A DNA stretch of 64,000 nucleotides from Mesoplasma syrphidae (GTDB lineage Bacteria; Bacillota_I; Bacilli_A; Mycoplasmatales; Mycoplasmataceae), in NCBI RefSeq assembly GCF_002843565.1, contig NZ_CP025257.1:558001-622000 (forward strand). The letters are read 5' to 3'. The translations under genes were made by a program, and so were the position numbers. How positions within the stretch are numbered: the stretch's first letter is position 1; each line of letters begins with the position of its first letter. Shown here piece by piece: positions 13,590-24,862 of this stretch. The notes under the pieces are model-generated. The model was given only the letters and a program-made list of their open reading frames with translations. It did no database searches and was not told the DNA's origin.

Positions 13590-15708
13590 GCACAAACTCA
13601 TTTGATTGATTTACGTCAATTACATATTTTTTATTTTCTTCAATTGTTCCTTGAATAATATTTTTTGCCAACAGAGTTTCAATATTTTTTTCAATAAAAC
13701 GCTTAATCGGTCTTGCACCATATTGTCTATCAAATCCTTCATTTAAAATTTTGTCCTTTGTTGCTTGTGAAAATGAAACTAAATAGCTTTTATCTTTTTC
13801 TAAGCGAATCTTTAACTCGTTTAACAGTTTTTCAATTATTTCATTTACAACTTCTTTTGATAATGGATTAAACATTACGATATTATCAATTCTGTTTAAA
13901 AATTCAGGACGAAAATGTTGTTGAAGTTGCTTATTGATTAACTCAATATTGATTTCTTCTGGTTTTGTGGCATTTAACATATATTCGCTTCCCAAATTTG
14001 ATGTCATTATAATAATAGTATTTTTAAAATCTACCGTTTTGCCTAATGAGTCTGTAATACGCCCCTCATCTAACACTTGTAAAAGCACATTAAAAACATC
14101 TGGATGAGCTTTTTCAACTTCATCAAAAAGAATAATTGAATAGGGATTTCGACGAACAGCTTCAGTCAATCGTCCCCCTTCTTGATACCCAACATAACCT
14201 GGAGGCGCTCCAATTAATTTAGATACCGATTGTTTTTCCATATACTCGCTCATATCAAATCTAATCATTCGTTTTGGTGAATTAAACATTAAATCTGCTA
14301 GTGAACGAGCGACTTCTGTTTTTCCAACTCCTGTCGGACCCAAAAATAGAAATGAGCCGATTGGTTTTTCAGGATCTTTGATTCCACTTCTACTTCTTAA
14401 GATTGCTTCTGAAACTACTTCTAGAGCTTCATCTTGACCCTTTACAGATTCTCTTAAAATGCTATTCATTTTTAAAAGCTTATTTTTTTCACCCTCAACT
14501 AATTTATCAACTGGAATTCCAGTTCAACGAGCCACAATTTTAGCAATGTCCTGTTCTGTCACTTCCTCACTTAACATTTTATTATTAGATGCTTTTTCTG
14601 CATCTACCAACTGTTTTTCAACTGCTGGAAGTAGTGAGTATTGAATTTCTCCTGCGCGTTGATAGTTACCTTCAGTTTGAGCCTTTTCAAGGTCGTTACG
14701 TAAATTTTCAATAGTTGACTTATATGAATTAATTTTATTCAATTCAGCCTTTTCTTTTTCTCATTCGTCATTCAAAATAACTTGACGCTCCTTCAAACTT
14801 TTTAATTCTTCTTGAGCTTCATTCAAACGTTCTTTAGACTTATCATCTTTTTCTTTTGAAAGTGCAGAACTTTCAATTTCTAACTGCATAACTTTTCGAT
14901 TAATTTGATCTAATTCAGTTGGAACTGAGGCTAACTCAGTTTTAATTGTAGCTGATGCTTCATCAACTAAATCAATTGCTTTATCAGGTAAAAAACGATC
15001 AGCAATATATCTTGAAGAAAGCTCAGCTGCAGCTACAATGGCATTATCATGAATTCTAACTCCATGATATGTTTCAAAACGATCTTTTAACCCTCTCAAA
15101 ATTGATATTGTTTCTTCAGAAGTGGGTTCTTGAACCAGCACTTTTTGAAAACGTCTTTCCAAAGCCGCATCTTTTTCGATATATTCTCGATATTCATTTA
15201 AGGTGGTTGCTCCGATGGCTTTTAATTCTCCTCTTGCCAACGCTGGTTTTAGTAGATTAGAGACATCCATTCCATTTCCACCACCTGTTTTACCAGCTCC
15301 AACGATTAAATGTAACTCATCAATAAATAAAATTATTTCACCATTTGATTGCTTAATTTCATTAACAATTCCTTTAACACGAGATTCATAATCTCCTAGA
15401 TACATCGCCCCAGCCATTAAACTTCCCATATCAAGTTCCAGGATTTTTTTATCTTTTAGAATTGCTGGAACATCTCCTTTAACAATACGTTGAGCAAGAC
15501 CTTCAATCACGGCTGTTTTACCAACACCAGGTTCTCCAATTAAAACTGGATTATTTTTAGTTTTTCTAGATAAAATACGTATAATTCGCAAGATTTCTTC
15601 ATCTCTTCCGATTATGGGATCAATTTTTCCATCACGAGCATTTTTAGTCAAATCTCGAGTATATTTTTTTAATGCGTCTACTTCTTTTCCCTTTTCTTGA
15701 AATTCCAT
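13564..15708 (-). CDS. clpB: ClpB disaggregase, short form
   Basis: AAA+ hexameric disaggregase that works with DnaK. 714 aa once TGA codons are read as Trp. The first Walker A, GEPGVGKT, lies near residues 57-64 and the second, GPTGVGKT, near 457-464. A coiled-coil middle domain lies between them (about 290-400). The N-terminal Clp-N domain (about 150 residues) is absent, so translation starts just before AAA-1. ClpB rather than ClpC is indicated by the long middle domain. GGAGG precedes the start. It has its own promoter overlapped by CIRCE. Confidence 0.95.
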
Positions 15709-15749
15709 AATAATACCTCCATTAATTTGAATTTATTTAATTCTTAAAT

Positions 15750-15778
15750 ATTTTATCTTTAAAAATTGGCAAAGTCAA
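15750..15778 (-). promoter_or_regulatory. clpB promoter
   Basis: -35 TTGACT (15778-15773), 17-base spacer, -10 TAAAAT (15755-15750) on the minus strand. The -35 lies within the CIRCE element. Confidence 0.85.
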
Positions 15779-15792
15779 GGGTTGAGTGCTAA
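15766..15792. promoter_or_regulatory. CIRCE operator of clpB
   Basis: Minus strand: TTAGCACTC, 9 bases, CTTTGCCAA. The upstream half is a perfect consensus half-site. The downstream half matches 5 of 9 and overlaps the -35 and spacer. This puts clpB under HrcA. Confidence 0.8.
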
Positions 15793-15794
15793 TT

Positions 15795-15825
15795 AAAAAA
15801 GCAGCTTTTGAATACTGCTTTTTTT
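15795..15825 (-). terminator. Terminator of the 294 aa membrane-protein gene
   Basis: AAAAAGCAG, a 10-nt loop, then CTGCTTTTTT on the minus strand. It also reads as a terminator on plus. Confidence 0.8.
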
Positions 15826-16708
15826 AAATAAATGGTAGTATTTTTTTACCAGAACGTTTTCTAATAATCATCATTGGAATAACAACGAAACACAAAATAA
15901 CTGCCAAGAAACCAAAAAATATAATTAGGCATGTACGATTAGCACGTTTTCGCAATTCTTTTGTTTCTTCAAAAGGGACAATATCATAACCATAATAAAC
16001 ATCAATATTTCCTTTTCTCAAACGCGTAAAGATTAGCGATAAAGATTGAATAATTAAAGTTATTATTAATACACAAATCATAATAATTATTTCTGTATTC
16101 ATTTCTAGCGGATTTTGATTATTTTTTGTAGCTGCCTTAATAGCATACATTATTCCAATAGTAATTGCTCCAAAAAAATAAACAGAAAAAGCAATTCAGT
16201 TTACATAATATGGTCTTGTTACCAATGACTTATAGTTTCGAATTAAAAAATGAGGAATTTTCTCTTTTCCCATTAAGATGTCACTTTTATAGCGTTTAAC
16301 ATCTAAAATAATGTGACGATAATCAACAAATGCAATCATTAAACAAAAAACTCCAAATCCTAATAAAAAAAACATTCCTACAGGCGATGGGATATACTCA
16401 TCAGCAATATTTAAAAAATTATTACCATCCTTTTTAATCATCGCTAAGCCAATAAAAAAAGCTGCCACAAATGAGCATAACATTCCCAGCAAGTTAATTC
16501 CAAAGATTCTATATTTTTCTAAACGAATTTCTTTAGCAATTTCATTTGGAATCTCAACAGCGTCTAATTCTTTCTTTGTAAAATTAGGTGTCAGTTCTTT
16601 TACGTGATGATTTTGATTATAACGGCCTCTAAAATTATTTGAACGAGCAAGTGATGGGTTTGACTGTTGATTACTAGTTATATCAAATTCTTGTAATGAG
16701 TTATCCAT
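15824..16708 (-). CDS. Membrane protein, 294 aa, unknown
   Basis: Unrecognised. A hydrophilic N-terminus of about 55 residues (Asn/Gln-rich) is followed by two hydrophobic hairpins: about 68-90 with 105-128, and about 170-190 with 208-230. A further segment lies near the C-terminus (about 260-285), ending in a basic tail RKRSGKKILPFI. The halves join through one TGA. It begins 2 bases after the stop of the upstream 97 aa membrane protein, so they form a pair, possibly partners. No enzymatic motif is seen. Confidence 0.75.
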
Positions 16709-16710
16709 AT

Positions 16711-17004
16711 TTATTCTCCTTGATGTTCTATTTTAGTTAATTCTTTACGGTCTTTAATAATTGATGCAATTTCAGTGTCGATATTAGCTTTTGATGCTTC
16801 CAAAGTAGTAATTTTAATGAACTGCTCGTCATTAACTTTGGTTGCCTTTTTTAATTCATTTTTGCGCAAAAATAAATTTAATAAATAAATCAATAGTGCA
16901 AATCCTGCCAAAATTACAAATGTATAAAAGATTAGTGCAAATGAAATTGGAATTCCAAAAATATTGATTCCTGCATCAGGATTATTTAAAATACCTAAAA
17001 TCAT
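16711..17004 (-). CDS. Small membrane protein with coiled-coil tail, 97 aa
   Basis: Unrecognised. One, possibly two, membrane segments (about 17-43), then a Lys/Glu-rich helix (about 46-97) with heptad-like spacing. The ATG at 17004 was chosen because GGTGG is well spaced to it; the in-frame GTG nine bases upstream overlaps that site. Co-transcribed with the 294 aa membrane protein. Confidence 0.7.
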   Translation of the reverse strand: MILGILNNPDAGINIFGIPISFALIFYTFVILAGFALLIYLLNLFLRKNELKKATKVNDEQFIKITTLEASKANIDTEIASIIKDRKELTKIEHQGE

Positions 17005-17044
17005 TTTTACCACCTACAATTTGTTTATATATATTATTTTATCA

Positions 17045-17082
17045 TTTAAACAAAAATAACAACCACTTGGTTGCTATTTTTG
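17045..17082 (-). terminator. Terminator after nadE
   Basis: A 14-bp stem (CAAAAATAGCAACC against GGTTGTTATTTTTG) with a small loop. The stop codon of nadE lies in the 5' arm. The T-rich 3' arm plus TTT serves as the tail. Confidence 0.8.
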
Positions 17083-17811
17083 TTCTCTTTTAAATTCTAA
17101 AGGTGTAATTGCAATATTACGTTTATGTTCACTTATCTTGTGCAAATGATCAATTCTTGTTTTCAAACCTTGATTGGTATTTTGTCCCAATAAATACTGA
17201 TCAATTTCTTCATAGGAATAGCCAATTTCTTTTTCATCAGTTTGACCTTCTCATAATCCCGCAGTCGGAGCACGCTCAATAATAGAAGTTGGTACATTCA
17301 AAATTTTTGCAGCTGCTCTAACTTCGCTTTTTAATAAGTGAATAATTGGAACCGCATCTACTCCACCATCTCCAAATTTTGTAAAATATCCCATGTGTCA
17401 TTCATTTAAATTATCAGTTCCTAAAACCAAATATTCATTTGTTTGAGCCAAAGTGTAAAGTGTTGTCATTCGTAAACGAGCCTTAGCATTTGCAAGTGCT
17501 AAAACTGAATTTTCATTAATTTCATTAATTGTTGTCTTAAATTGCTCAAAAGTTGCCTTTAAATCAACACTAACTGCCTTTAAATTATTTTTTTCAATTA
17601 GTTCTTCGGCACAATCGAAATCTTCTTGACTAGAATTAATTGGCATCCATACTGTTAAATAGTTATCGGGAAATGCCTTTTTGGCAAGATTCGCAACAAC
17701 AGCCGAATCAATTCCTCCCGAAATTCCAACAATTACTCCCTTAGCATTTGCTTTTTTGACTGTTTGTTGAATAAATTCAACTAAGTAGTCCAAATAATTT
17801 TCTAATTTCAT
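17074..17811 (-). CDS. nadE: NH3-dependent NAD+ synthetase
   Basis: Amidates deamido-NAD with ammonia and ATP, the last step of NAD synthesis. 245 aa, the short ammonia-dependent form without a glutaminase domain. The PP-loop SGGIDSA lies near residues 29-35. LGTDNLNEWHMGYFTKFGDGGVD is the family's NaAD-binding loop. RAPTAGLWEGQTDEKEIGYSY is also conserved. ATG 17811 was chosen; an in-frame ATG 30 bases upstream would lie inside obg. The obg stop is 1 base upstream. Confidence 0.95.
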
Positions 17812-17812
17812 G

Positions 17813-19111
17813 TTAATCCATTCACTCCATTTCATATTCAAAGACTTTTACAACGTCTCCTTTTTGAATACCACGTTCACGTAGTTGTTCATAAACTCCA
17901 ATATTTTTTAACTTTTCATTGAACAATAACAAGTTATCATGCGTTCAAATTGGTAATTTTTGATAAATTTTAAAAACTGTATCTCCAGCGATTTCTCAAC
18001 GACCATTTCCACGATTAATAACTTGAATGTCTTCCTCTTTTTCATCAAAAGTATAAATTTTAACATCGGAGGCAATTTCCCCATCCATCTCTCATAAAGG
18101 AATATACTTGGCGGTTTCCAATTGTTTGGCAATGGCTAATAACAATTCTTGTGTATTGCCTTTATTGATTCCAGATACTTGAATCAAATTTTTATCTTTA
18201 AAATACTCAATAATTTCTTCATCCATCATATTAATTTGGGCTTCATCAAGATCCATTTTATTAGCTACAATAATTTCTGGTCGCTGATCTATATTTAAAT
18301 TATACTCACGCAGCTCTTTACGAATCAATTCGTAGTTTCTAATAATATTTTCTTGACCATAATTACCTGACATATCAATTACATGACAAATAACACGACA
18401 TCTTTCAATATGTTTCAAAAATTGATGACCAAGTCCTCTTCCTAAACTTGCTCCTTCAATTAATCCTGGTAAATCAGCAACTGTAAATGTTTCACCATTA
18501 ATAGTTTTTGCTACTCCCAATTGAGGATTTAAAGTTGTGAAAGCATAATCAGCAACCTCTGGTTTTGAATTTGAAATTGCGCGCAATAATGTTGATTTAC
18601 CAGCATTGGGTAATCCTACAAAACCAACATCAGCTAAAACTTTTAGCTCTGCGCGAACTTGATATTCATCGCCAAGTTCTCCTGCCTCAAAAATAGTAGG
18701 TGCCTTATTACGTGAGTTAGCAAAACGGGCATTTCCTTTACCACCTTTACCGCCTTTGGCAACAATAATCCGTTTTTTATCTTCATCCAAATCCGCTAAA
18801 ATTAAGCCAGTGTTAATATCAATTATTAATGTTCCCACTGGAACTCTAACTATGCGATCTTCTCCATGAGCACCATGCATATTTTTAATGTCACCTTTAC
18901 CACCATCTTGGCCAGCATAAGTTTTTTGAAGTTTTAAATCCAATAAAGAATGTTTACCACCATCGGCTTCAAAAATGACATCTCCACCTTTACCGCCATC
19001 ACCACCATTTGGACCTCCATTCGGAACAAAAAGCGCGTGATGGAAACTTACTGCACCATCTCCACCTTTACCAGCTTTTATACTAAATTTAGCAGTATCG
19101 ATAAATTTCAT
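17813..19111 (-). CDS. obg: GTPase Obg/CgtA
   Basis: Essential large-ribosomal-subunit assembly GTPase. 432 aa with TGA codons in the C-terminal part. The Obg fold (residues 1-158) has glycine-rich repeats such as PNGGPNGGDGGKGG. The G domain has GLPNAGKST (G1), DLPGLIEG (G3) and NKMDLDE (G4). The C-terminal OCT domain (RERGIQKGDVVKVFEYEMEW) is present. AAAGGAGG precedes the start. It lies 21 bases after the permease and 1 base before nadE. Confidence 0.97.
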
Positions 19112-19132
19112 TGCTTTTCCTCCTTTGGAATT

Positions 19133-20656
19133 TTAATCTTTATATTCTTTATATATTTTACTTGGTTTATCCTTGTTAATTTCAGTTAACTGCTCATTTT
19201 TGCAATTATTTTTGGATTTATTCAAAAGAATTTCGTTAATGGTAAATATTCCTAAGATCACTACAATAATAACTCCAAAAACAATTGCTAAAACTGCGTC
19301 TTCAGTAAAGTAATTATAGAATGAATACCCACATAAAATGCTTAAAGTAGTGATTGCATACGTTGAGCAAGCAAAAAAGACTCATGTTTTAACTTTATCT
19401 ACTGAAACTTTTTTGCTAAAACGATTTTTGACAGCTGCAATCACTAAAACAAGATACAAAAAGAAATCCAACATTGAGGCCACATTGCTAATTTGATCAT
19501 ACAAAAAGGTCGGTTGATTTTTTACTAAAATTGAAGTTGCTACCATCGGAATATAAAAAACAACCGAAATTAGCATTTGTAAAATGCCTGCTGTAGTACG
19601 TTTAATTTTTTTATTATTAAAAAATAATAAGCCTTCATTAATATCAGTATGTGCAAAGTTGGGGCCAATTAAGGTATAACTATTTAACCCCAAAAAAGAT
19701 ACCATAACCAAAATAACATTTGCCGTTAAAATTGATGCTTGACGAACACTAGGATTGATATTCTCAATGTCTTTGAATCCATTAAACATATATTCAAAAA
19801 AACCCACAACTGATCCATCTTTTGATCCTAAGAATAATGCTGCTGCTAGTAATGCATAGAAAAATGCAACAAAAATAACTCCAGATAAAATTGCTTTTGA
19901 TACGATTGATTTATTTTGAGTTTCCGCTTGCATGTTTGCTGCATAGACAAATCCAGTAAATGCAAAAAAAATTGGTGAAAATCCCGCTAAAATCATTGCT
20001 CCATTGATATTTTCAAATGATGTATTTCATGATGGCAATTCTCCACCATTTCCCGGAATTGCATTTTGAGTGTTAAAAATAACTCCTCATATTCTGTCTG
20101 GAATAAATAGGGCAATGAATACTAAAAGCAAAGGAATAAATTTTAAAAATGTACCATAAATTTGAACTTTTTTGCCAGCCATTCTTTTATAAGAATTTAC
20201 ATAAGCTGACAAGGCTAGCATAAAAATCCCACACCCCAAAAAAATTAGCAGTTGATTAGATTGTTGAAGTTCAGCTCCAGCTGCAGTAATGACATATTGA
20301 ACAATCAAAATTGCAAAAAAACCATAGTTGACTGGCAAATAAATAAAGATATAAAACAGTGATGCCATTGAAGCTAATCTTCGTCCTATAAAAATATTAA
20401 TTCAAGCAGCAACTGTTCCATTCCCGGTTTTCAAAGTCGATGAGGCAATTTCTAAAAAAACAATCATTAGAGAAACTACAATTGTTCCCATAAATATTCA
20501 TAAAATAATTGCTATATAAGGATTCTGAACTATATTTAAAACGTGTCCAGCTCCATTATCGTTCTTAACATAAATGCCAACGCCAACCATGGTTCCAACT
20601 ACAGTTGTAAAAATTGTTAAAAATTCAAATAATTTTAAATTTCTTTTCTCTTTCAC
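19133..20656 (-). CDS. Amino-acid permease (APC superfamily)
   Basis: 507 aa membrane protein, joined through several TGA codons. About 12 hydrophobic segments. The first is FEFLTIFTTVVGTMVGVGIYV, with the glycine-rich TM1 motif of APC-type amino-acid transporters. SPIFFAFTGFVYAANMQAETQNKS is a TM6 plus loop signature. The substrate is unknown. The start GTG 20656 was chosen because AGAGGAAA is 8 bases upstream; longer frames would run into the preceding gene. The C-terminal tail is Lys-rich. Confidence 0.85.
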
Positions 20657-20661
20657 AATTA

Positions 20662-20976
20662 CTATTTCCTCTCTATATTTAAGGTGTTGAAGCATTCAGC
20701 GCATAAAAAAGTCGGCTTCAAAATTTCTGAATTTTGATCATCAAATTTTTGTCATTGTTGCAAAGGCTTTTCAATTAAAGATTCCACCTCTTGATCTGTT
20801 AAAGTTTTATATTGTTGCTTAATTAAACGACCTATTGGAATAGGGCCGTCTTTTAAAACTAGAATAATTTCAGGAGACTCACATAAAGAGCATCCAATCC
20901 CAAAAGCTTGAACCATCAAATCATTGTAATCATTAAAATTTTCATAATCCTTAAGTTCAAAATTAATTTGTTGCAT
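20662..20976 (-). CDS. Small double-CxxC protein, 104 aa
   Basis: Unrecognised. Two CxxC pairs, Cys29/Cys32 (GCSLC) and Cys92/Cys95 (CAEC), could bind one zinc in ribbon fashion. Between them lies LVLKDGPIPIGRLIKQQYKTL. It is soluble. The start at 20976 overlaps the end of the upstream gene by 14 bases and the stop is 5 bases before the permease start, so all three appear to be one translational unit. The zinc role is inferred from Cys spacing only. Confidence 0.65.
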
Positions 20977-21727
20977 TTTCCAAAGCCCCGCTTTCTTTAA
21001 TTTGTTGGATATATTGCTTAGTAACTTCCAAGTCAATTTTAAATCACTTAGTTGTTTCTTCTATTTTATAATCCAAACCAGACATTTCATGGGCTAAATA
21101 AATAATTGCTGCTGCTGCCTCATGAGTTTGCTCTAAAGCTACTTTGGGAAAACTATAGAAAAAATATAAAAATAAACTTGTAGTCGCTATTTCAGCTAAT
21201 GAAGGATTTTCCTGTCCCAAGGACTGATCAACTATACTTTTAATTGCTTGAATCTCCTTATCAATTTTTTCAACACTTAGCTCAATTGGATTAATAGTAA
21301 AATGCTCACTGTTTTTAAACATTTCCAATTCCATATCAAAATCTTGTTTCAATAAAGCAAATAGCAAAAAAGTTTTATTTTGAGATGCAACTTTTGGATT
21401 TAATAAGTATTTTTTTATATCATCAACAATTAAACGAATATTGACTTTATCAATATTATTAATCGCTATTGTTTGACTAATTATGTCATTTTCATTATTC
21501 AACATTTTTTGAATATTTTCAATACTGAAAGTTTGAGCACCACTATTTTTAATCAAGCCGTCACTTAAATTTAAAATTTGCTTTTTAAATTGCAACAGTT
21601 TCAATTCAACCTCAGCAGGAATATATGGCATAGCTAATTCTTGACTAATTATAGTCATTGCTTGATGATAATCACTATTATTAATTAACTCACTAATTTC
21701 GAGAATTATCTCGTCATAAAAATTCAT
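20963..21727 (-). CDS. Helical protein, 254 aa (possibly DUF3196-like)
   Basis: Soluble, almost wholly alpha-helical, starting MNFYDEIILEISELINNSDYHQAMTIISQEL. The N-terminal half looks TPR-like (paired amphipathic helices with Ala/Tyr packing). The C-terminal half holds EIATTSLFLYFFYSFPKVALEQTHEAAAAIIYLA. The pattern recalls the Mollicutes family DUF3196, but this is from memory and not certain. AGAGGAAG precedes the start. It lies directly after tRNA-Arg and overlaps the small CxxC gene. Confidence 0.6.
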
Positions 21728-21791
21728 ATAACTTCCTCTTTCCGTTTAATAAATAAAAAATCATGCCTAAGCACGACTGTCTTTTCTAAAG

Positions 21792-21868
21792 TGGTGCCCA
21801 CGAGAAGGCTCGAACTTCCGACCTCACGCTTAGAAGGCGCGTGCTCTATCCAACTGAGCTACATGGGC
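21792..21868 (-). tRNA. tRNA-Arg (anticodon UCU)
   Basis: A 77-nt cloverleaf on the minus strand. The acceptor stem is GCCCATG/CGTGGGC. The D arm is GCTC...GAGC. The anticodon loop is CTTCTAA, with anticodon TCT, reading AGA/AGG. The T arm is GGAAG-TTCGAGC-CTTCT. A CCA end is encoded. Confidence 0.97.
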
Positions 21869-21874
21869 ATAATT

Positions 21875-21913
21875 AATTCCATAATAAAAATATACCATTT
21901 TTATTATGGAATT
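21875..21913. repeat. 17-bp perfect inverted repeat upstream of tRNA-Arg
   Basis: AATTCCATAATAAAAAT (21875-21891) and its exact reverse complement (21897-21913) flank a 5-base loop. It sits between the stop of the 531 aa gene and the tRNA 5' end. It may act as a terminator lacking a clear T tail, as a processing stem or as an operator. Confidence 0.7.
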
Positions 21914-21930
21914 TAAAGATTTAAAAAAAA

Positions 21931-23526
21931 TTAATTTTTGAAATTTGCCAATTTATAGATTAAATAGAGCGAATCAATTACTAATTCTTTTTGTTTTAGA
22001 AATTCATATTGTTCAAGAAGGTTGCTAATTTTAGTTTCAATTATTTTAAATGTTTTAACATCAAAAACTGCCTTTTGTTTTTTATAAGGACCAAAAATGA
22101 TAATATAATATTTAATCAAAATTTGTCACGAATATCCAAATTGACGAGCAGTTTTAGGCTCCATTGATAGCACTAGTGATAAAGTTCGAAGCATGATGCT
22201 CATTTCAGAATTTTTGTTTGCCAGTTCTTGAAATCTTTTGACTGGTGATATTAAATGTTCTAAATTTTTGATGTCCAAATTAATCATGTTATACTTTACA
22301 TTTCCATAAACAAAATCATATGCTTCACTTTTGTTTTCTTTATAAAACTTTAGAGTATTGGCAATTGCCACCTTTTTATTATCAATTAAAAAATCTCCAA
22401 TAATACCGTTATTTCTTTTTGTTCGGTAGACTAACTCTAAATAGGAAGTTGAGTATTTAACGTTGAACATAAATTCAATTAAATCTTCTACTTCAAAACG
22501 TAAAGTTTTATACTCCTTAACAGTTCTCAAATGTTGCAAAATTTGCTGAATATTTTGATCCTTATTTAAATAAGGTAACAAAAAATCTTTAACTTGAATT
22601 TTTGAAATATCCAAGGTATTTAATTCTACTTCCAAATCTTCTTGTTTTGTAGTTAACAGAACTGGTAAATAATTGTAAATCAATTCCAAAACTTCTTCCT
22701 CATTACCAAATGCCTCAATAGACTTAATATTTTCTTTTAGAAATATTGCCGTATACTTTGACAATTGGAACAAATACTTATAGCGCTCATTTAAAGTTAA
22801 TTGCTTTCATTCTGTTTCTTTAAAGTTTATAATAAATCCAAAGAAATCATCCTCATGGTTAATTTTTTCTAACTCAGGTGAAATATACTCGTGTTCCTCA
22901 TTAGTCAAATTTCTTCCATACAATAAAGCTTTATCAATATTTGCAGGTGTGTAAATTTTTTTGATTCGCTCAAACATTCCTTCGGGGTTTGTTACGTCAC
23001 AAATTAGCATTGTTATTAAAAATGGATAGCTTAATCCATGAAATATTTGTCTTGACTGACTTGAATTTATATAGTTTATATCATATTCATGTTTAAATGC
23101 CAAGGTTGTTAGAATAGTAAATTTAGCATTTGGAATGTCTACAAAAGTTTTTTTGCTATAAAAGGAATTTTCATTAATATAAGGAATAACAATTTTTTCA
23201 ATAGTCTCAGACAGAAATAGACGATCATTTTCAGTAATATTAGAGTACTTACTAACTTGAGTTTTATTTTGATATGCAAACATATGTAAAATTTTATAGT
23301 TATCAATAATATACTGCGAAAGATCTTTAATTTTTTCAGATTGAATCAGTGAAATTGCTTCTCCCTTTACCAGTTGGTACTGAAAAATTCCATAATAAGT
23401 TACATTAAAAATTTCATTTACTCGAGTTTTCAAATCCAAACTATTTTTTTTGTAAATTGGGTTTGAAGTGCTTCTAGCTAATTCGTTAAAATAAACTCAA
23501 AATATAGAATCATGGCGGTTTAACAT
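21931..23526 (-). CDS. Hypothetical protein, 531 aa
   Basis: Unrecognised, and full length only with TGA as Trp. Soluble and largely alpha-helical, rich in Lys, Asn, Ile and Tyr, starting MLNRHDSIFWVYFNELARS. No membrane segment, signal peptide, nucleotide-binding loop or metal motif is visible. A near-perfect ATAAGGAG ribosome site supports the start. It is 16 bases downstream of trmFO, so probably in the same transcript. It could be a lineage-specific structural or regulatory protein. Confidence 0.7.
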
Positions 23527-23542
23527 TTGATCTCCTTATAAT

Positions 23543-24856
23543 TTAAATTTTACTGATAAAATCTTTCATTGCGGCCAACGCTCTATTAGAATATGCTTCT
23601 TTTTTGGCATTCTTTCCACTTCGTTTATCAATATCAATTTCTTCAATAATTCCTCAATTAGCTTTCATTGGTTGAAAATTAGTAGTTGAAGCTTTATTAA
23701 TGTAATTTATTAAAGAACCTGTCACTGTAGTTGTTGGTGGAACAATCATATCTTGTTTTTTCAAATATTTATCAATGTTAATTGCAGCAATAATTCCAGT
23801 GACAGTTGATTCAACGTATCCTTCGACTCCAGTAATTTGTCCAGCAAAGAAAATATTAGGATCAGTTTTTAACTGTAAAAAATTGTTCAATACTTTAGGG
23901 GAGTTAATAAAGTTATTTTTGTGCATAACTCCATATCTTACAAAATTGGCACTTTCCAATCCCGGAATTAAGCTAAAAACTCGTTTTTGCTCAGCCCATT
24001 TTAAATTTGTTTGAAATCCCACAATATTATATAAACTATCTTTGGCATCGTCTTGACGTAGTTGAACAACAGCATAATTAGTTGTCCCATCCAAATTACG
24101 TAAGCCTTGAGGTTTCATTGGTCCAAACAATAAAGTTTTTTCTCCTCTTTTGGCCATGCCTTCAACTGGCATACAACCCTCAAAATATTTAAAGGAATCT
24201 TCGCCTTCTAAATGTCCAATTGCAAGTTCAGCACTAATAAGTTCATTATAAAAATGCTCATATTGGCTTTTTGTCATTGGGCAATTTATGTAGTCTTCAG
24301 TATCACCTTTCTCATAGCGATTTTTTTTAAATGCAATATTCATATTGATTGAATCTTTTGTAATAATTGGTGCTACAGCATCATAAAAATAAAAATCATC
24401 TTTTCCAAGCAAATTATTTATTTGATTTTGCATGCTTTCAGTTGTCAAAGGTCCTGAGGCAACTAATGTTACAGTATTATGTTCAAACTCACTAACTTCC
24501 TGATCAATAATTTTTATTTTAGGATTAGTAGATATTGCATCAGTTACGTACTCAGAAAACTTTTCGCGATCAACTGCTAAAGAACCTCCTGCAGGAACTC
24601 TTGCAAATTCTGCTGCTTTTATAATTAAAGAATCTAACAAGCGCATTTCTTCTTTTAAGGTTCCCACCGCATTTAATAAATCATCGCTTCTCAATGAATT
24701 AGAGCAAACTAATTCGGCCAAGTTATTAGTAACCTGGACCGAATTTCTTTTTAAACGCTTAACTTCATATAGATTAACAAAATAGCCTTTTTTAGCTAAT
24801 TGATATGCTGCTTCCGTTCCTGAAAGACCAGCGCCAATAATATTTATTTTTTTCAT
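23543..24856 (-). CDS. trmFO: Folate-dependent tRNA m5U54 methyltransferase
   Basis: FAD enzyme that methylates U54 of tRNA (or a 23S uridine, as reported for a mycoplasma homologue) using methylene-tetrahydrofolate. 437 aa. The N-terminal dinucleotide fold is [44 protein letters not shown] is the TrmFO-type active-site segment with Cys, and the C-terminal [20 protein letters not shown] loop binds FAD. ATG 24856 has AGGTG upstream. It lies 6 bases after an ABC transporter. Confidence 0.95.
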
Positions 24857-24862
24857 AGACAC

